Source: Saprospiraceae bacterium | GTDB taxonomy: Bacteria > Bacteroidota > Bacteroidia > Chitinophagales > Saprospiraceae | Length of the DNA stretch: 64,000 nt | Reading direction: 5' to 3' | NCBI GenBank assembly: GCA_028284395.1 | Contig: JANQRV010000257.1 | Span: forward strand, 1 to 64,000 | Shown here: positions 16,792 to 26,012 of the stretch, piece by piece | Layout of the letters: every line of letters starts with the position of its first letter | Position numbering within the stretch: the first letter of the stretch is position 1 | Position numbers and translations under genes: made by a program | The notes under the pieces: model-generated | The model's input: only the letters and a program-made list of their open reading frames with translations | The model's database searches: none | Told to the model about the DNA's origin: nothing

Positions 16792-18216
16792 ATGGAAAAA
16801 CGAAAGTTTCTATCCCTAATCGGATCACTAAAAAAAAGAGAACAGAAAAAGTTCCAGCGCCACTTTGAAGTAAATCACCCAAGAGATACAACGCTAGGAC
16901 CAATACTTGATTATCTCATGAAATATTCCGCTCTCTCCTCCAAAACCTGGGAAGAGGCTGATATTCATGATACCTTTACTACTGTCTTTCCAGGAAGATC
17001 ATATTCCTCAAAAAGTCTCAATAATATTTTCCCGAGGCTCTTTCAACATCTAAAAGAATTTTTGATAATCGAAAAGTTAAGGGACAAATCATTTGAAAAG
17101 GAAATGCTATGGTTGAAGGTACTCTTGGAGAGAAGAGCTTTAAAACTGTTTCCACAAGCCATTAATTTTCTTCAAACAAGATTGAAGCGATCCAAAAAAA
17201 TAGATCTGTGGTTTCCTTATAAAGAATTACGGCTTAATTATCTGCGCTACTATCAATCTCTTAATAGTATCGAAACAAAAAAACATTTGAATCAGTCACT
17301 CGTCAACTTAGAAGATTTTTTCATCGGTGGCTGGCTAAAGTTTCAATGTGAATGCTTCAATCGTGCTAATATCTTACAGGAACCGATAGCCTGGACAACA
17401 AAAGATGAGCAAATTTTCCATTTAGCTACATTGAATACATCAGACAATCCATTCATAAAATCCTACAGGTATGCACTAGAGTATTTAAGGAATCCGGACC
17501 TTTTTAACTTTGATGACATTCTGTCACATTACAAGTCAAATTATCGATCTATTTCGTATAGTGATCAATCCACTTTGCTTCGTTATTTGATTAACTTCTG
17601 TTCTGCCAAAATTCGAGAGGGGAGCGACGAGTTCTTAATATATACTTTCGAATTGTACAAATTTGGCTTAAAAGAAGAACTCTTCTCTAAGAAAGACTCG
17701 TTGTCCTCAAATCTGTATCTCAACATTGTGGAGTTAGCATGTGACCTTTCAGAGTTTCAATGGTTGGATGGCTTTCAAGAGCGTTTTATCCAAAGGGTAG
17801 TTGCGGAAGAAAAAGAAGTTGTAAAATCATTCTCGGATGCTTTAATTGGTTATGCCAAAGGAGATTTTGATATCGCGAAGGAGAAGTTAAGAGCAATAAA
17901 ATATCCGGATCCATTTTTCAAATTGAGAAGATATGCATTGTTTGCCCGAATATATTTTGACTCTGAAGAAAAAGAATCAGATCTATTAGCCGATCATTTA
18001 AGAGCTTTTGAAAAACTTCTTTTTAGAAATAAGTCCTTTAATCCCCGATTGAAAGAAGCTGTCTCAAACTTCATAAAACTTCTTCGCGATCTAGGAAAAA
18101 CTGGGTTTAAAGATTATGCAGACCTAAAAGAACGGCTGAACAATACTAATCCAATTTATTATAAGTCATGGCTGACCAAAAGGTTGAAAAGCTTAGAAGT
18201 GAGTCAATCAATCTAA
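16792..18216 (+). CDS. Unrecognised cytosolic helical protein
   Basis: The 474-residue protein starts MEKRKFLSLIGSLKKREQKK and has no signal peptide or membrane segment. It is almost entirely predicted helix, with amphipathic helix pairs throughout (for example LRYLINFCSAKIREGSDE and LLADHLRAFEKLLFRN) that suggest a degenerate helical-repeat (TPR-like) solenoid. No catalytic motif is visible. It converges with the SprB-like gene. Between them, a GGGTT/AACCC dyad at 18261-18276 could act as a weak terminator. Function unknown. Confidence 0.75.
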   Translation: MEKRKFLSLIGSLKKREQKKFQRHFEVNHPRDTTLGPILDYLMKYSALSSKTWEEADIHDTFTTVFPGRSYSSKSLNNIFPRLFQHLKEFLIIEKLRDKSFEKEMLWLKVLLERRALKLFPQAINFLQTRLKRSKKIDLWFPYKELRLNYLRYYQSLNSIETKKHLNQSLVNLEDFFIGGWLKFQCECFNRANILQEPIAWTTKDEQIFHLATLNTSDNPFIKSYRYALEYLRNPDLFNFDDILSHYKSNYRSISYSDQSTLLRYLINFCSAKIREGSDEFLIYTFELYKFGLKEELFSKKDSLSSNLYLNIVELACDLSEFQWLDGFQERFIQRVVAEEKEVVKSFSDALIGYAKGDFDIAKEKLRAIKYPDPFFKLRRYALFARIYFDSEEKESDLLADHLRAFEKLLFRNKSFNPRLKEAVSNFIKLLRDLGKTGFKDYADLKERLNNTNPIYYKSWLTKRLKSLEVSQSI

Positions 18217-18313
18217 TATCACAAAATAAAGTCATTTGCTATTGGTGAGAGTTTATATTTGGGTTCTGCAAAACCCTCCTGTAAGTGAACAGTTTCGGAA
18301 TTTCAATTGGAAT

Positions 18314-21300
18314 TCACTTTGTCTTTAATAAGAACACATCCCCTGATCTTTGTTTTTCCTCCTGTTCTCCTTTCAATTGATATCTAATTTGCCAAACATA
18401 GACGTCTTGATTACAATATTCCTTTTGATCTTGACACCGCCCATTCCACTTCGTTGCCATATTGGTACTACTAAAAACCTCGTTGCCCCATCGATTATAA
18501 ACCTGAAATAAAAATTCTTTAAACTCTACTTCGGGGTTGGTAAATATTGGTCCGAATTCCTGGTTGTTCACTTGTTGAGAGCCAGGGTAAAAGACATTCG
18601 GAAGCTCAAAGCAAATTTCTTCAATCTTGATCGGCATACGATCCGTGCACCCGTCCCTGTCGATGACATAGACTTGATGAACACCGGTAGAAATGCTATC
18701 GATCCGTTTATGCTCTTGCCAGGGACGTTCATCAAGTTTGAATTTGTAAGGGCCTCTTCCGTGGGTAGCTTCTAACTCCACGGCACCGGAGAAAGGTTTC
18801 TGACATTTCGCCATTTGGATTGGCTTGCGGACCGAAATTTTGGGAGGATTAATTCGATGTACTTCGACTTGTGTGGAATGTCCGCATCCCAGTTCATCAT
18901 TGAGATAAACGTGGTGAATACCGGGAGGTAAATTGGCGAAAATATTTGAGGTTTGGAAAACCGCCGAATCCAACGAATAGAACAATTGATTTCCATCACC
19001 ATTTTTAGAGTTTACCTCTATTTTGGCGTTTCCACCGCAGGTTGCGGGAGTGATAAGGATTTCCTCAATAGATGGCTCTCTGCTCTGCTGTATCTGAATC
19101 AAAGTAGAATCTGAGCAACCAAATTCATCTTCAATTCGAATGAGGTGTTGTCCGGCTTGTAAATTTGACCAAAAGGTACTTGTATCAAATGCAAGATCGT
19201 CAACGCCGAATTGAAGGTAGCTACCTGTCCCGTGACCAGGAATGACTTCAACTGCGCCATTATGTTGGTTACATCGTGTGTGAGTAACGATGGCATCTTC
19301 AATGGTTGGCGGCAGACTTTCTTCAATTGTTGTATATATACTATCGGTGCATCCCAATTCATCCCTGATCAGAACTTGATACGCTCCTGGTCGGAGTGCA
19401 AGAAATGTATTGGACTCTTGCATCGGAAAACCCGTTATGCTAAATTCGATCGTCTGTCCGGTTCCCTGCTTTGCATTGATCTCAAATGCACCGTTGTTAA
19501 TGCCGCAGGTCGTATGTTTTGTTTCAACATCGCGGATTTCAGGTGGGAAACTTTCCTTAACGTCAAAAATGGATGAAGAACGGCAACCTGCCCCATCCTG
19601 TATAGTAAATACGTAGGTGCCGGCCGAGAGACTGTCAAAATGTGGATTCCTTTGAAATGAACGACCTTGAATCCTGAACAGGAGGTCGGGAGACGAACCA
19701 AGATTCGCTCTGATCATCACTTCACCATTTGGCAGTCCACAAGTAGTATTGGAGATTTCGACGCGCTCAACGGCAGGTGGCATCGTTCCAGTAATCTCAA
19801 ATGCGCGGGATGCTGTACATCCATCTTCATCTTTGACCAAAACTTCGTAATCTGCTGCTGATAAACTCTCAAAAGTATTGGAATATTGATATGGGTGACC
19901 ATTTACGGAGTATTCCAAAGTACCTTTACCTCCTTTCGATTCGACTCTGACAATGCCATTAGGCAAATCACAACTAGCCGGAATGACCTCAATTCGGTCA
20001 ATTATTGGAAGCGAACTACTTTGTATAGTAGCAAGAGAACTATCGGTACACTCGAATTTATCTCTTATTAGGATAGCGTATTCTCCTGGGGGGAGGCCAG
20101 TGAATGTATTGTCTTGTTGGAAAGGGAAACCTGTAATTGCATATTCAACTGCAAGTTCTGAACCGGGAGTAATCTGAATTTCTATTCCACCATTGTTCTT
20201 TGCGCAAGAAGTTTGTGTCGCAATCGTATTGGTGATTTTCGGCGATTCACTGGAAACAACCTCCAAGTTGACGAAAGCCTCACAATTCCCAGCGTCCTTT
20301 ACCTGAACTAAATAGTTGCCAGCAACAAGGTTCTCAAAGGTAGGTTGATCTTGATACATTCCAGCTGTTAGACTATACTTTAGTCCGCTATTTGATCCTT
20401 CAGTAACAATAAGTGAGATAGCACCGTTCGGTAATCCGCATGTAGTATTGGTTACTTCATAACTGGAGATCTTAGGAGGTAGAGTACCCCCCAAATCGTA
20501 TTCTGTTTTAGTAGTGCAGCCATATTCATCTTTCACATTTAATAGATGAGGGCCAGCTGTCAATTGTAAAAAAATATTTTGTAACTGGAAAGGACTTCCA
20601 TCTATCGAATACTCAAGAGCCCCAGTACCTCCGGAAGCAAAGACCGTAATTTCTCCGAGGGTTTGATTGCAATGGGATTCGACCGACTCAATATTATTTA
20701 TTGTGGGAGGTTGATTTGTAACGATTGTCATCGGTTTTGAAATCACTGTTATGGGGGCCCCGCAATTTGAACCGGTTGTCAGAGAGGCATGATATGAACC
20801 ACTCTGTTTCGTGATTAAGATTGTGTCCATGCCGGAAGACAGTAGCTGTTCATTCCGATACCAAGTAATTTCTCCATGATGGCTTGTTTTTGCGATTAAT
20901 GTATCCGGACACCCATTCTTTTTGGTCAAATCGATCCTTGCGGGAAGTTTCTCCGGAAATCCGGAAAAGAAACTTGTCCAACCTGCATCGGTATTGTAGC
21001 CAAAGTATCCTACTTGGATCGGTCCGTCAGAACTTACAGATAGATTACCACTAATTCCCAGTACTTTGTAAGTTACATATTGATCGATTCCGGGAATAGA
21101 CTTAGGTTGGCCGGGGGAAATGGAGCCGCCATTTAAAATAACACTCGCGTCTTTAAGACCAACAATAAAAACACCTCCTTCAAATTCCGTATCTCCAATC
21201 TTATTGATTTCAGAAATTAGATTCACTTCAGCTTTATCAGAACAGGACATCGGGGGCACGAAGTTCATACCCCCGGTCTGTGACTCCTTGGTTCCACCCA

Positions 21301-22339
21301 GGGACTGATACACATAAATATTCTTATTGCTCCTGATATACATGTTCTCATTTGAAGAGTAAAAGTCACTCGGTATTACAAAGAAATCTCCGGGTTCAAT
21401 CACAGTTTCGGGCTGGGCATTTCCGTTAATATATATTTCCGTGTTTTCATAGTGAGCTACCACAATCGGGGTTTCCAACAAATCTGATCCTGCTCCTTTG
21501 ACAAGAACGTATTCTTTACCAAGCGATTCAATAGGCAATATTTGATCAATACCAATGTCGGCTTTACTTTCTTCAGAAGGAGAATTAACCCAGGAACCAC
21601 AATTAACGGTTATTGGCTTGTTTGCAGAAATCAGTGCTCCCATTAGAGCGTTTCTGCTGATTTCTTCATGGGATTCGATGGCCAGTACATAAGACATCCC
21701 TGCCTTTGGAAAAACCAGATCAAAGGGCGCATTTAAATTTCCATCTGCATAAAATGGCTTGATACCATTATTAAAATCTGAAATAACGACTTTGGTGTTA
21801 TCTTCTGTAGTCATCAATGCGAAGAAGTTAAGTGTCCCTCTTCTCTTCGAAGAAAAAAAATGGCCGATGCGAAAATTAAGTCCTAGAGCAGATCGTCCCT
21901 TAGTAGTTAATGAACCTCCATGAACCAAATTGGTTACAGAGTTTTGTGATCCTCGACCTTCTTTCGCTCTATAGTTTACGTAGAATTTTTTTTCTCCTTC
22001 AAAGATCAATCCCCTGTTTTCCAGGACTGTATGGTAATCGCTTTGTATCATTATCTCATCATTATGGGTGCTATAATAACTAAGTCCCTTATACACATAG
22101 GGGTTTGCGTTTGAAATGGTAATTGTTTCTAACAGTTCCCTACTTCCATTTCTAATGGCTACTTCAAAGGGTTCATCGGAAGGAGTGGAAATGTATACCA
22201 ATTGTTCGTAATTATAACTAAGCCAACCGGTTAAGGGAGCCATCCAATGAATGCTGTCTAATTGGCTAATAAGATCCTGATGACAAAGTATCATGAGAAT
22301 AAAAGAGAAACATATACGGTATATACTAAAGTGTTTCAT
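18314..22339 (-). CDS. Large SprB-repeat surface protein with gliding-type (T9SS type B) C-terminus
   Basis: The 1341-residue protein has a signal peptide (ending near HQDLISQ). A long N-terminal region (about 30-460) resembles IgGFc-binding/adhesin-type domains (for example GSWVNSPSEESKADIGIDQILP). I count nine SprB-like repeats of about 78 residues (about 545-1245), each with a pattern such as TTCGLPNG, then EYSI or similar, then GCT near the end. The last about 95 residues form the gliding-associated C-terminal domain (FQVYNRWGNEVFSS, WNGRC), in a variant without the usual PNGDG motif. It should be exported by T9SS to the surface as an adhesin. Its ATG overlaps the stop of the CHAT-family stub by 4 bp, an unusual coupling that suggests joint translation. 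Confidence 0.9.
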   Translation of the reverse strand: MKHFSIYRICFSFILMILCHQDLISQLDSIHWMAPLTGWLSYNYEQLVYISTPSDEPFEVAIRNGSRELLETITISNANPYVYKGLSYYSTHNDEIMIQSDYHTVLENRGLIFEGEKKFYVNYRAKEGRGSQNSVTNLVHGGSLTTKGRSALGLNFRIGHFFSSKRRGTLNFFALMTTEDNTKVVISDFNNGIKPFYADGNLNAPFDLVFPKAGMSYVLAIESHEEISRNALMGALISANKPITVNCGSWVNSPSEESKADIGIDQILPIESLGKEYVLVKGAGSDLLETPIVVAHYENTEIYINGNAQPETVIEPGDFFVIPSDFYSSNENMYIRSNKNIYVYQSLGGTKESQTGGMNFVPPMSCSDKAEVNLISEINKIGDTEFEGGVFIVGLKDASVILNGGSISPGQPKSIPGIDQYVTYKVLGISGNLSVSSDGPIQVGYFGYNTDAGWTSFFSGFPEKLPARIDLTKKNGCPDTLIAKTSHHGEITWYRNEQLLSSGMDTILITKQSGSYHASLTTGSNCGAPITVISKPMTIVTNQPPTINNIESVESHCNQTLGEITVFASGGTGALEYSIDGSPFQLQNIFLQLTAGPHLLNVKDEYGCTTKTEYDLGGTLPPKISSYEVTNTTCGLPNGAISLIVTEGSNSGLKYSLTAGMYQDQPTFENLVAGNYLVQVKDAGNCEAFVNLEVVSSESPKITNTIATQTSCAKNNGGIEIQITPGSELAVEYAITGFPFQQDNTFTGLPPGEYAILIRDKFECTDSSLATIQSSSLPIIDRIEVIPASCDLPNGIVRVESKGGKGTLEYSVNGHPYQYSNTFESLSAADYEVLVKDEDGCTASRAFEITGTMPPAVERVEISNTTCGLPNGEVMIRANLGSSPDLLFRIQGRSFQRNPHFDSLSAGTYVFTIQDGAGCRSSSIFDVKESFPPEIRDVETKHTTCGINNGAFEINAKQGTGQTIEFSITGFPMQESNTFLALRPGAYQVLIRDELGCTDSIYTTIEESLPPTIEDAIVTHTRCNQHNGAVEVIPGHGTGSYLQFGVDDLAFDTSTFWSNLQAGQHLIRIEDEFGCSDSTLIQIQQSREPSIEEILITPATCGGNAKIEVNSKNGDGNQLFYSLDSAVFQTSNIFANLPPGIHHVYLNDELGCGHSTQVEVHRINPPKISVRKPIQMAKCQKPFSGAVELEATHGRGPYKFKLDERPWQEHKRIDSISTGVHQVYVIDRDGCTDRMPIKIEEICFELPNVFYPGSQQVNNQEFGPIFTNPEVEFKEFLFQVYNRWGNEVFSSTNMATKWNGRCQDQKEYCNQDVYVWQIRYQLKGEQEEKQRSGDVFLLKTK

Positions 22340-22713
22340 ACGCCAATAGTATCTAAGACTCCTTCTTCTTTTCCTTCCTCGCTCCAGATTCTTGTTGTAC
22401 TAACTGCATTTCCATTTTGATAAGTTACCTCACGATTCTTTTGCCCATTCCGATGATACCAAACACATTTTGCATCCAACGTATCGGGGTTGATCGATAG
22501 TAATTGTCCTTCAAATTGCAACTCTCCAGTAATATAGTGTTCCCTCACCTTTCCTACCGGTTTACCATTTACATCATAGGTAATCTCTCGATAGTATGCT
22601 CCACTTTCTTTAGACCCTAATCGATTCCAATCTGCATCAAAATACTCAATTGTTTGAGCCGTTATAGAATAGCTAGTAAGAAACCAGATTATCGAGAGAT
22701 AGATTGTGCGCAT
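22336..22713 (-). CDS. Stand-alone MORN/YwqK-like N-terminal module of the CHAT family
   Basis: The 125-residue product matches the first part of the seven large paralogues: a signal peptide (cut near SITAQ), TIEYFDADWNRLGSKES, YYREITYDVNGKPVGKVR, then the MORN-like YITGELQFEGQL and WYHRNGQKNREVTYQNG, and RIWSEEGKEEGVLD. It stops just where the paralogues continue with the GFFFS-type linker into the TPRs. There is no TPR or CHAT domain. The stop overlaps the start of the SprB-like gene (GTATGA). Its upstream 107 bp are homologous to the spacer before the 32506 paralogue. It is either a truncated copy or a deliberate single-domain partner. The intact frame and coupling favour it being expressed. 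Confidence 0.75.
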   Translation of the reverse strand: MRTIYLSIIWFLTSYSITAQTIEYFDADWNRLGSKESGAYYREITYDVNGKPVGKVREHYITGELQFEGQLLSINPDTLDAKCVWYHRNGQKNREVTYQNGNAVSTTRIWSEEGKEEGVLDTIGV

Positions 22714-22820
22714 AGTGTTTCAAGTTTTACTTAAGACGAGACATACTCAATAAGCCAATTTTTTTCAAACATTACAATACTAACATTGTAGTATAAAATC
22801 CATCTGCAGTAAACACCTTG
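22714..22820 (-). repeat. 107-bp spacer, copy A (probable promoter region)
   Basis: This spacer aligns without gaps over most of its length to the 107-bp spacer at 36757-36863. It begins with GTTTCAAGTTTTACTTAA next to the start codon and contains the conserved block ACATTGTAGTATA with a dyad TACAAT/ATTGTA. Both copies lie directly upstream of a CHAT-family start codon, while other gaps in the array are 10-27 bp. A transcription start here is likely but no canonical -7 box is clear. Confidence 0.7.
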
Positions 22821-25800
22821 TTACTTCGCCCATTTAGACTCCCGAGCCCCGATAAACACAAACGGCGCCCAATAATACGGATTGGAATGCTCCCCAGACT
22901 CAATCATTTCCAACTGCGCAGCACGCAAAGGCTGATACTTGTCCGACCCATCTTTCGCCAACTTCGAATAATAATCCAAAAACAGTTGATTAGTCGATTC
23001 ATCAACTACTTCCCAAAGACTTAATATCACCGACGGTGTTCCAGCAAACATCAAGGCTCTTGTGAATCCGATCATACCTTCACCACGCACCAACTGGCCT
23101 AGTCCTGTTTGACAAGCAGCCAACGTCACCAAATCTGCATTGAGATCCAGTTCGAATATTTCATACATATTTAAGCAGCCATCTTCCTCGCCGTCAGGTT
23201 GGAGTAATATGCTACTAAAGTCTGGTGTTTCGGGGTTAATCACACCATGAGTAGCAAAGTGTAGATAACGGTAGTCGCCTAGGGATAGGTTTTTGAATGC
23301 ATTTTCATTCGCACTTTCATCAAGAACCGTCAAAGATTTATTTGAAGGAAACAAACTTCCCAGATGAACTATAGATGCCGCAATCGAGCTTAAATTTGGG
23401 TAATTGCTACTATCATTAGTACAGCTGGTATTGGTGAATTCGGATATCCCTAGACCGAAAAAATCTTGTTTAGCAGTGGCGCTCTGCCCATCTCTTGTTC
23501 TTTCAAAATGTAACAAGGTTGCAGATGGGTAGTAGGTTATGCGGTGTTCTTTTGCGATGTAATGATAATCTTCATAATTCTTCTGTTCTTGGTCCCTGGT
23601 AAGCAGCTCAAATGGCAGATAGTTTAGGAAACCATCGGGAATCAAGATAATCTTGTTATCGCTGAGAAGACCACTCAATCGCAAGGGATTCCAAAGCCTT
23701 TGATACAACTCTCCTGAAATTTCAAAAAAGAGCTTATCTGCCTTGTTTTGCATCATTGGATCACCCCGCTCAATCGCGAGCTTCTGTGCAGGAATGAGAT
23801 CATGGCGAAACCTCTCAATCAATCGGGATAAAGGCTTGGTATCACCTAAATCAAATACTAATATTTTTTTGGGTGTAATCAAAAACACAAGCGCCTTTTC
23901 ACTACCAATAAAATAATTGACAACCACTTCATCATGAGCCATAACGGACTGTACTTGTTTATAATTGACAGCCTGAGGATATACCAGGTTGGCATATTCG
24001 GGAGCAAGCACACGGATGCGATCCTGGAGGATCAACGTTTCAGCAAAAAGGCTGTCTCGCTCCTCGGTCAACATTCTCCTGTTGGCTTTGGGAATGTCGG
24101 TAGTTAAAGTAAAATTGACAGCATTAATTCTGGCCCGAATCTGCTTTAATGGTGTATCGACCTTTCCCGGTAGACTGACTTGAGCAATTTCTTTTTCTGC
24201 CAATAAATCAACTATACCCCGGGCCTTAATTTTCTCTGCAGCATTAAATGCCAACCGATTCTTATTTGTTCTGAAACTACTAAGGATGGCGACTTCTGCA
24301 GCCGGCAAATTCTTTTCCAAAAAAATCTCGCGATCGAGTAGCCCAGAATTGATAGACCTAATGTGATCAAAAAGTTCAAGAGCTTTTATACTATAGATCC
24401 GGGCTGAATCCAATTCCGAATCCTGGAAGTATAAATTAGAAAGCTGGTAACAAATGGAAGCTAACTCGTCGTCAGACCCCAATTTTTTGGCGGCCTTCAG
24501 GGCCTTACGAGTCCATTTAAATGCTTCTTGCTTTCGCCCCAATCTACTATTTACAATCCCGAGATTGTTAAATAAGCTGATAGCTGCCCTGGCTGAATTC
24601 AAGGAATCAAAAACTGGGGAAGCTCTCTCGAACCATTGCAATGCCTTTTTGTTCTCACCTTTCATTAGGTGAGTAGTGCCAAGATGAAGGTAGCAGCCCA
24701 TCAAAAGGAATCTCGCTTGAGAATTTTCAAGTAATTCTCTCGCCTTATGGCAATACTCAAGTGTCAGATCAAATTCTTGCTGGGATTTATACACTTGCCC
24801 GATGTTCATAAGCGTCCTTGCCACGGCAATCGGCCTCCCAAGGCTTTTTTGAATAACCAAGGCTTTTTCGTAGTACTCCAAAGCTTTATGATAGTTTTTC
24901 TGTTTCTCATGTACATAAGCAATGTTATTATATACATCCTTGAGAAATTGCAAATCTTGTCTTCCTTCATAGAATCTCTTGACCTCTTCAAACAATGTCA
25001 TGGCTTCCTGATATCTACCCTCAGCTGCCCTAACTACACCAATTATAAAGTTGGCCGATGCTACTTGAAGTTCATCTCCAATTTCTATTGCAGCATCTTT
25101 TGCTTTTTCCAACCAGTATTGGGCTAAATCATATTGGCCAAGCAACTGGTACACCTCCCCTTTTTTACGAAATGAATCTGAAATGTGTTCTTTATAATTG
25201 TTGCGCTTCTCAACCTCTATCGCAAAATCATAGTTTTGCAACGCCTGATCAAACTGGGTCAGCTCCTGATAAGTCCGGGCCAAATTGAAATACAGCACAT
25301 TGAGGAGGGTATCCGAACCAATCCCTTTCTTGATACTCAATGCCTCAGTAATTTGAGTAACAGCGGTTTCATATCTTCCCAAATGGAAAGCCAACAAACC
25401 CAAGTTGGTGGAACTTTGCATTAGCTGAAAATCATATCCCAATAATTTTGAGATATCATAAGAAAGTTGAAGAAAGCAATTTCCCATTCCGAGATTCCCT
25501 TGCTGCAGGCGCATCAAACCAATGTGGTTAAGGACATCCGCTGTCTCTGTTTTTATGGCAAAAGAAGCATCAAATTGTGCATTAAGCTTGGCCAACGCTT
25601 GCTCAACCTCAGTCTGAGTTCCATGAAACAAACCACTTGCATCTTTAAAAGAAAAATCCTTATATCGAGCGGGAAATTCCGGCGAATACGGTACTCCTTC
25701 TTTGTAAATCCCAGCGTTCTCAAAACTCCCATCCTCTTTGTAAATGATCCAGAAACCATCCTGTGTATCAGGATTGACAGACAAAAGTTTCCCTTCAAAT

Positions 25801-25997
25801 TGAATCTTGCCGCTCACATAAAAGTCTCTAACCTTGCCTACTGGCTTTCCCTTTTCATCATATGTAATCTCTCGATAGTATTCCGCTTCTGCTTTAGAAT
25901 TTACGCGATTCCATTCGCCATCAAAATATTCAACGGTCTGAGAACATGAATAAAATGAGGCGAGCAAACATACTGTTAGAAATAAGTTTGTTTTCAT
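22821..25997 (-). CDS. MORN-TPR-CHAT protease paralogue 1, most divergent TPRs
   Basis: 1058 residues. The signal peptide (MKTNLFLTVCLLASFYSCSQ) has only a weak lipobox before C18. The MORN-like module spans about 20-125 and uses WIIYKEDGSFENAG in place of the WYxxNGQ form of its siblings. About nine TPRs cover 165-520, and few keep the SYNNIG consensus, so this sensor part has diverged most. The CHAT domain (about 790-1055) has H917 (FATHGVIN) and C962 (LAACQTGLG). It is the last gene of the 36756-22821 unit, 15 bp after its neighbour. As in other CHAT domains the His-Cys pair should act as a cysteine protease. The target is unknown. Confidence 0.92.
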   Translation of the reverse strand: MKTNLFLTVCLLASFYSCSQTVEYFDGEWNRVNSKAEAEYYREITYDEKGKPVGKVRDFYVSGKIQFEGKLLSVNPDTQDGFWIIYKEDGSFENAGIYKEGVPYSPEFPARYKDFSFKDASGLFHGTQTEVEQALAKLNAQFDASFAIKTETADVLNHIGLMRLQQGNLGMGNCFLQLSYDISKLLGYDFQLMQSSTNLGLLAFHLGRYETAVTQITEALSIKKGIGSDTLLNVLYFNLARTYQELTQFDQALQNYDFAIEVEKRNNYKEHISDSFRKKGEVYQLLGQYDLAQYWLEKAKDAAIEIGDELQVASANFIIGVVRAAEGRYQEAMTLFEEVKRFYEGRQDLQFLKDVYNNIAYVHEKQKNYHKALEYYEKALVIQKSLGRPIAVARTLMNIGQVYKSQQEFDLTLEYCHKARELLENSQARFLLMGCYLHLGTTHLMKGENKKALQWFERASPVFDSLNSARAAISLFNNLGIVNSRLGRKQEAFKWTRKALKAAKKLGSDDELASICYQLSNLYFQDSELDSARIYSIKALELFDHIRSINSGLLDREIFLEKNLPAAEVAILSSFRTNKNRLAFNAAEKIKARGIVDLLAEKEIAQVSLPGKVDTPLKQIRARINAVNFTLTTDIPKANRRMLTEERDSLFAETLILQDRIRVLAPEYANLVYPQAVNYKQVQSVMAHDEVVVNYFIGSEKALVFLITPKKILVFDLGDTKPLSRLIERFRHDLIPAQKLAIERGDPMMQNKADKLFFEISGELYQRLWNPLRLSGLLSDNKIILIPDGFLNYLPFELLTRDQEQKNYEDYHYIAKEHRITYYPSATLLHFERTRDGQSATAKQDFFGLGISEFTNTSCTNDSSNYPNLSSIAASIVHLGSLFPSNKSLTVLDESANENAFKNLSLGDYRYLHFATHGVINPETPDFSSILLQPDGEEDGCLNMYEIFELDLNADLVTLAACQTGLGQLVRGEGMIGFTRALMFAGTPSVILSLWEVVDESTNQLFLDYYSKLAKDGSDKYQPLRAAQLEMIESGEHSNPYYWAPFVFIGARESKWAK

Positions 25998-26012
25998 GAT
26001 TTCTGGTTTCTT

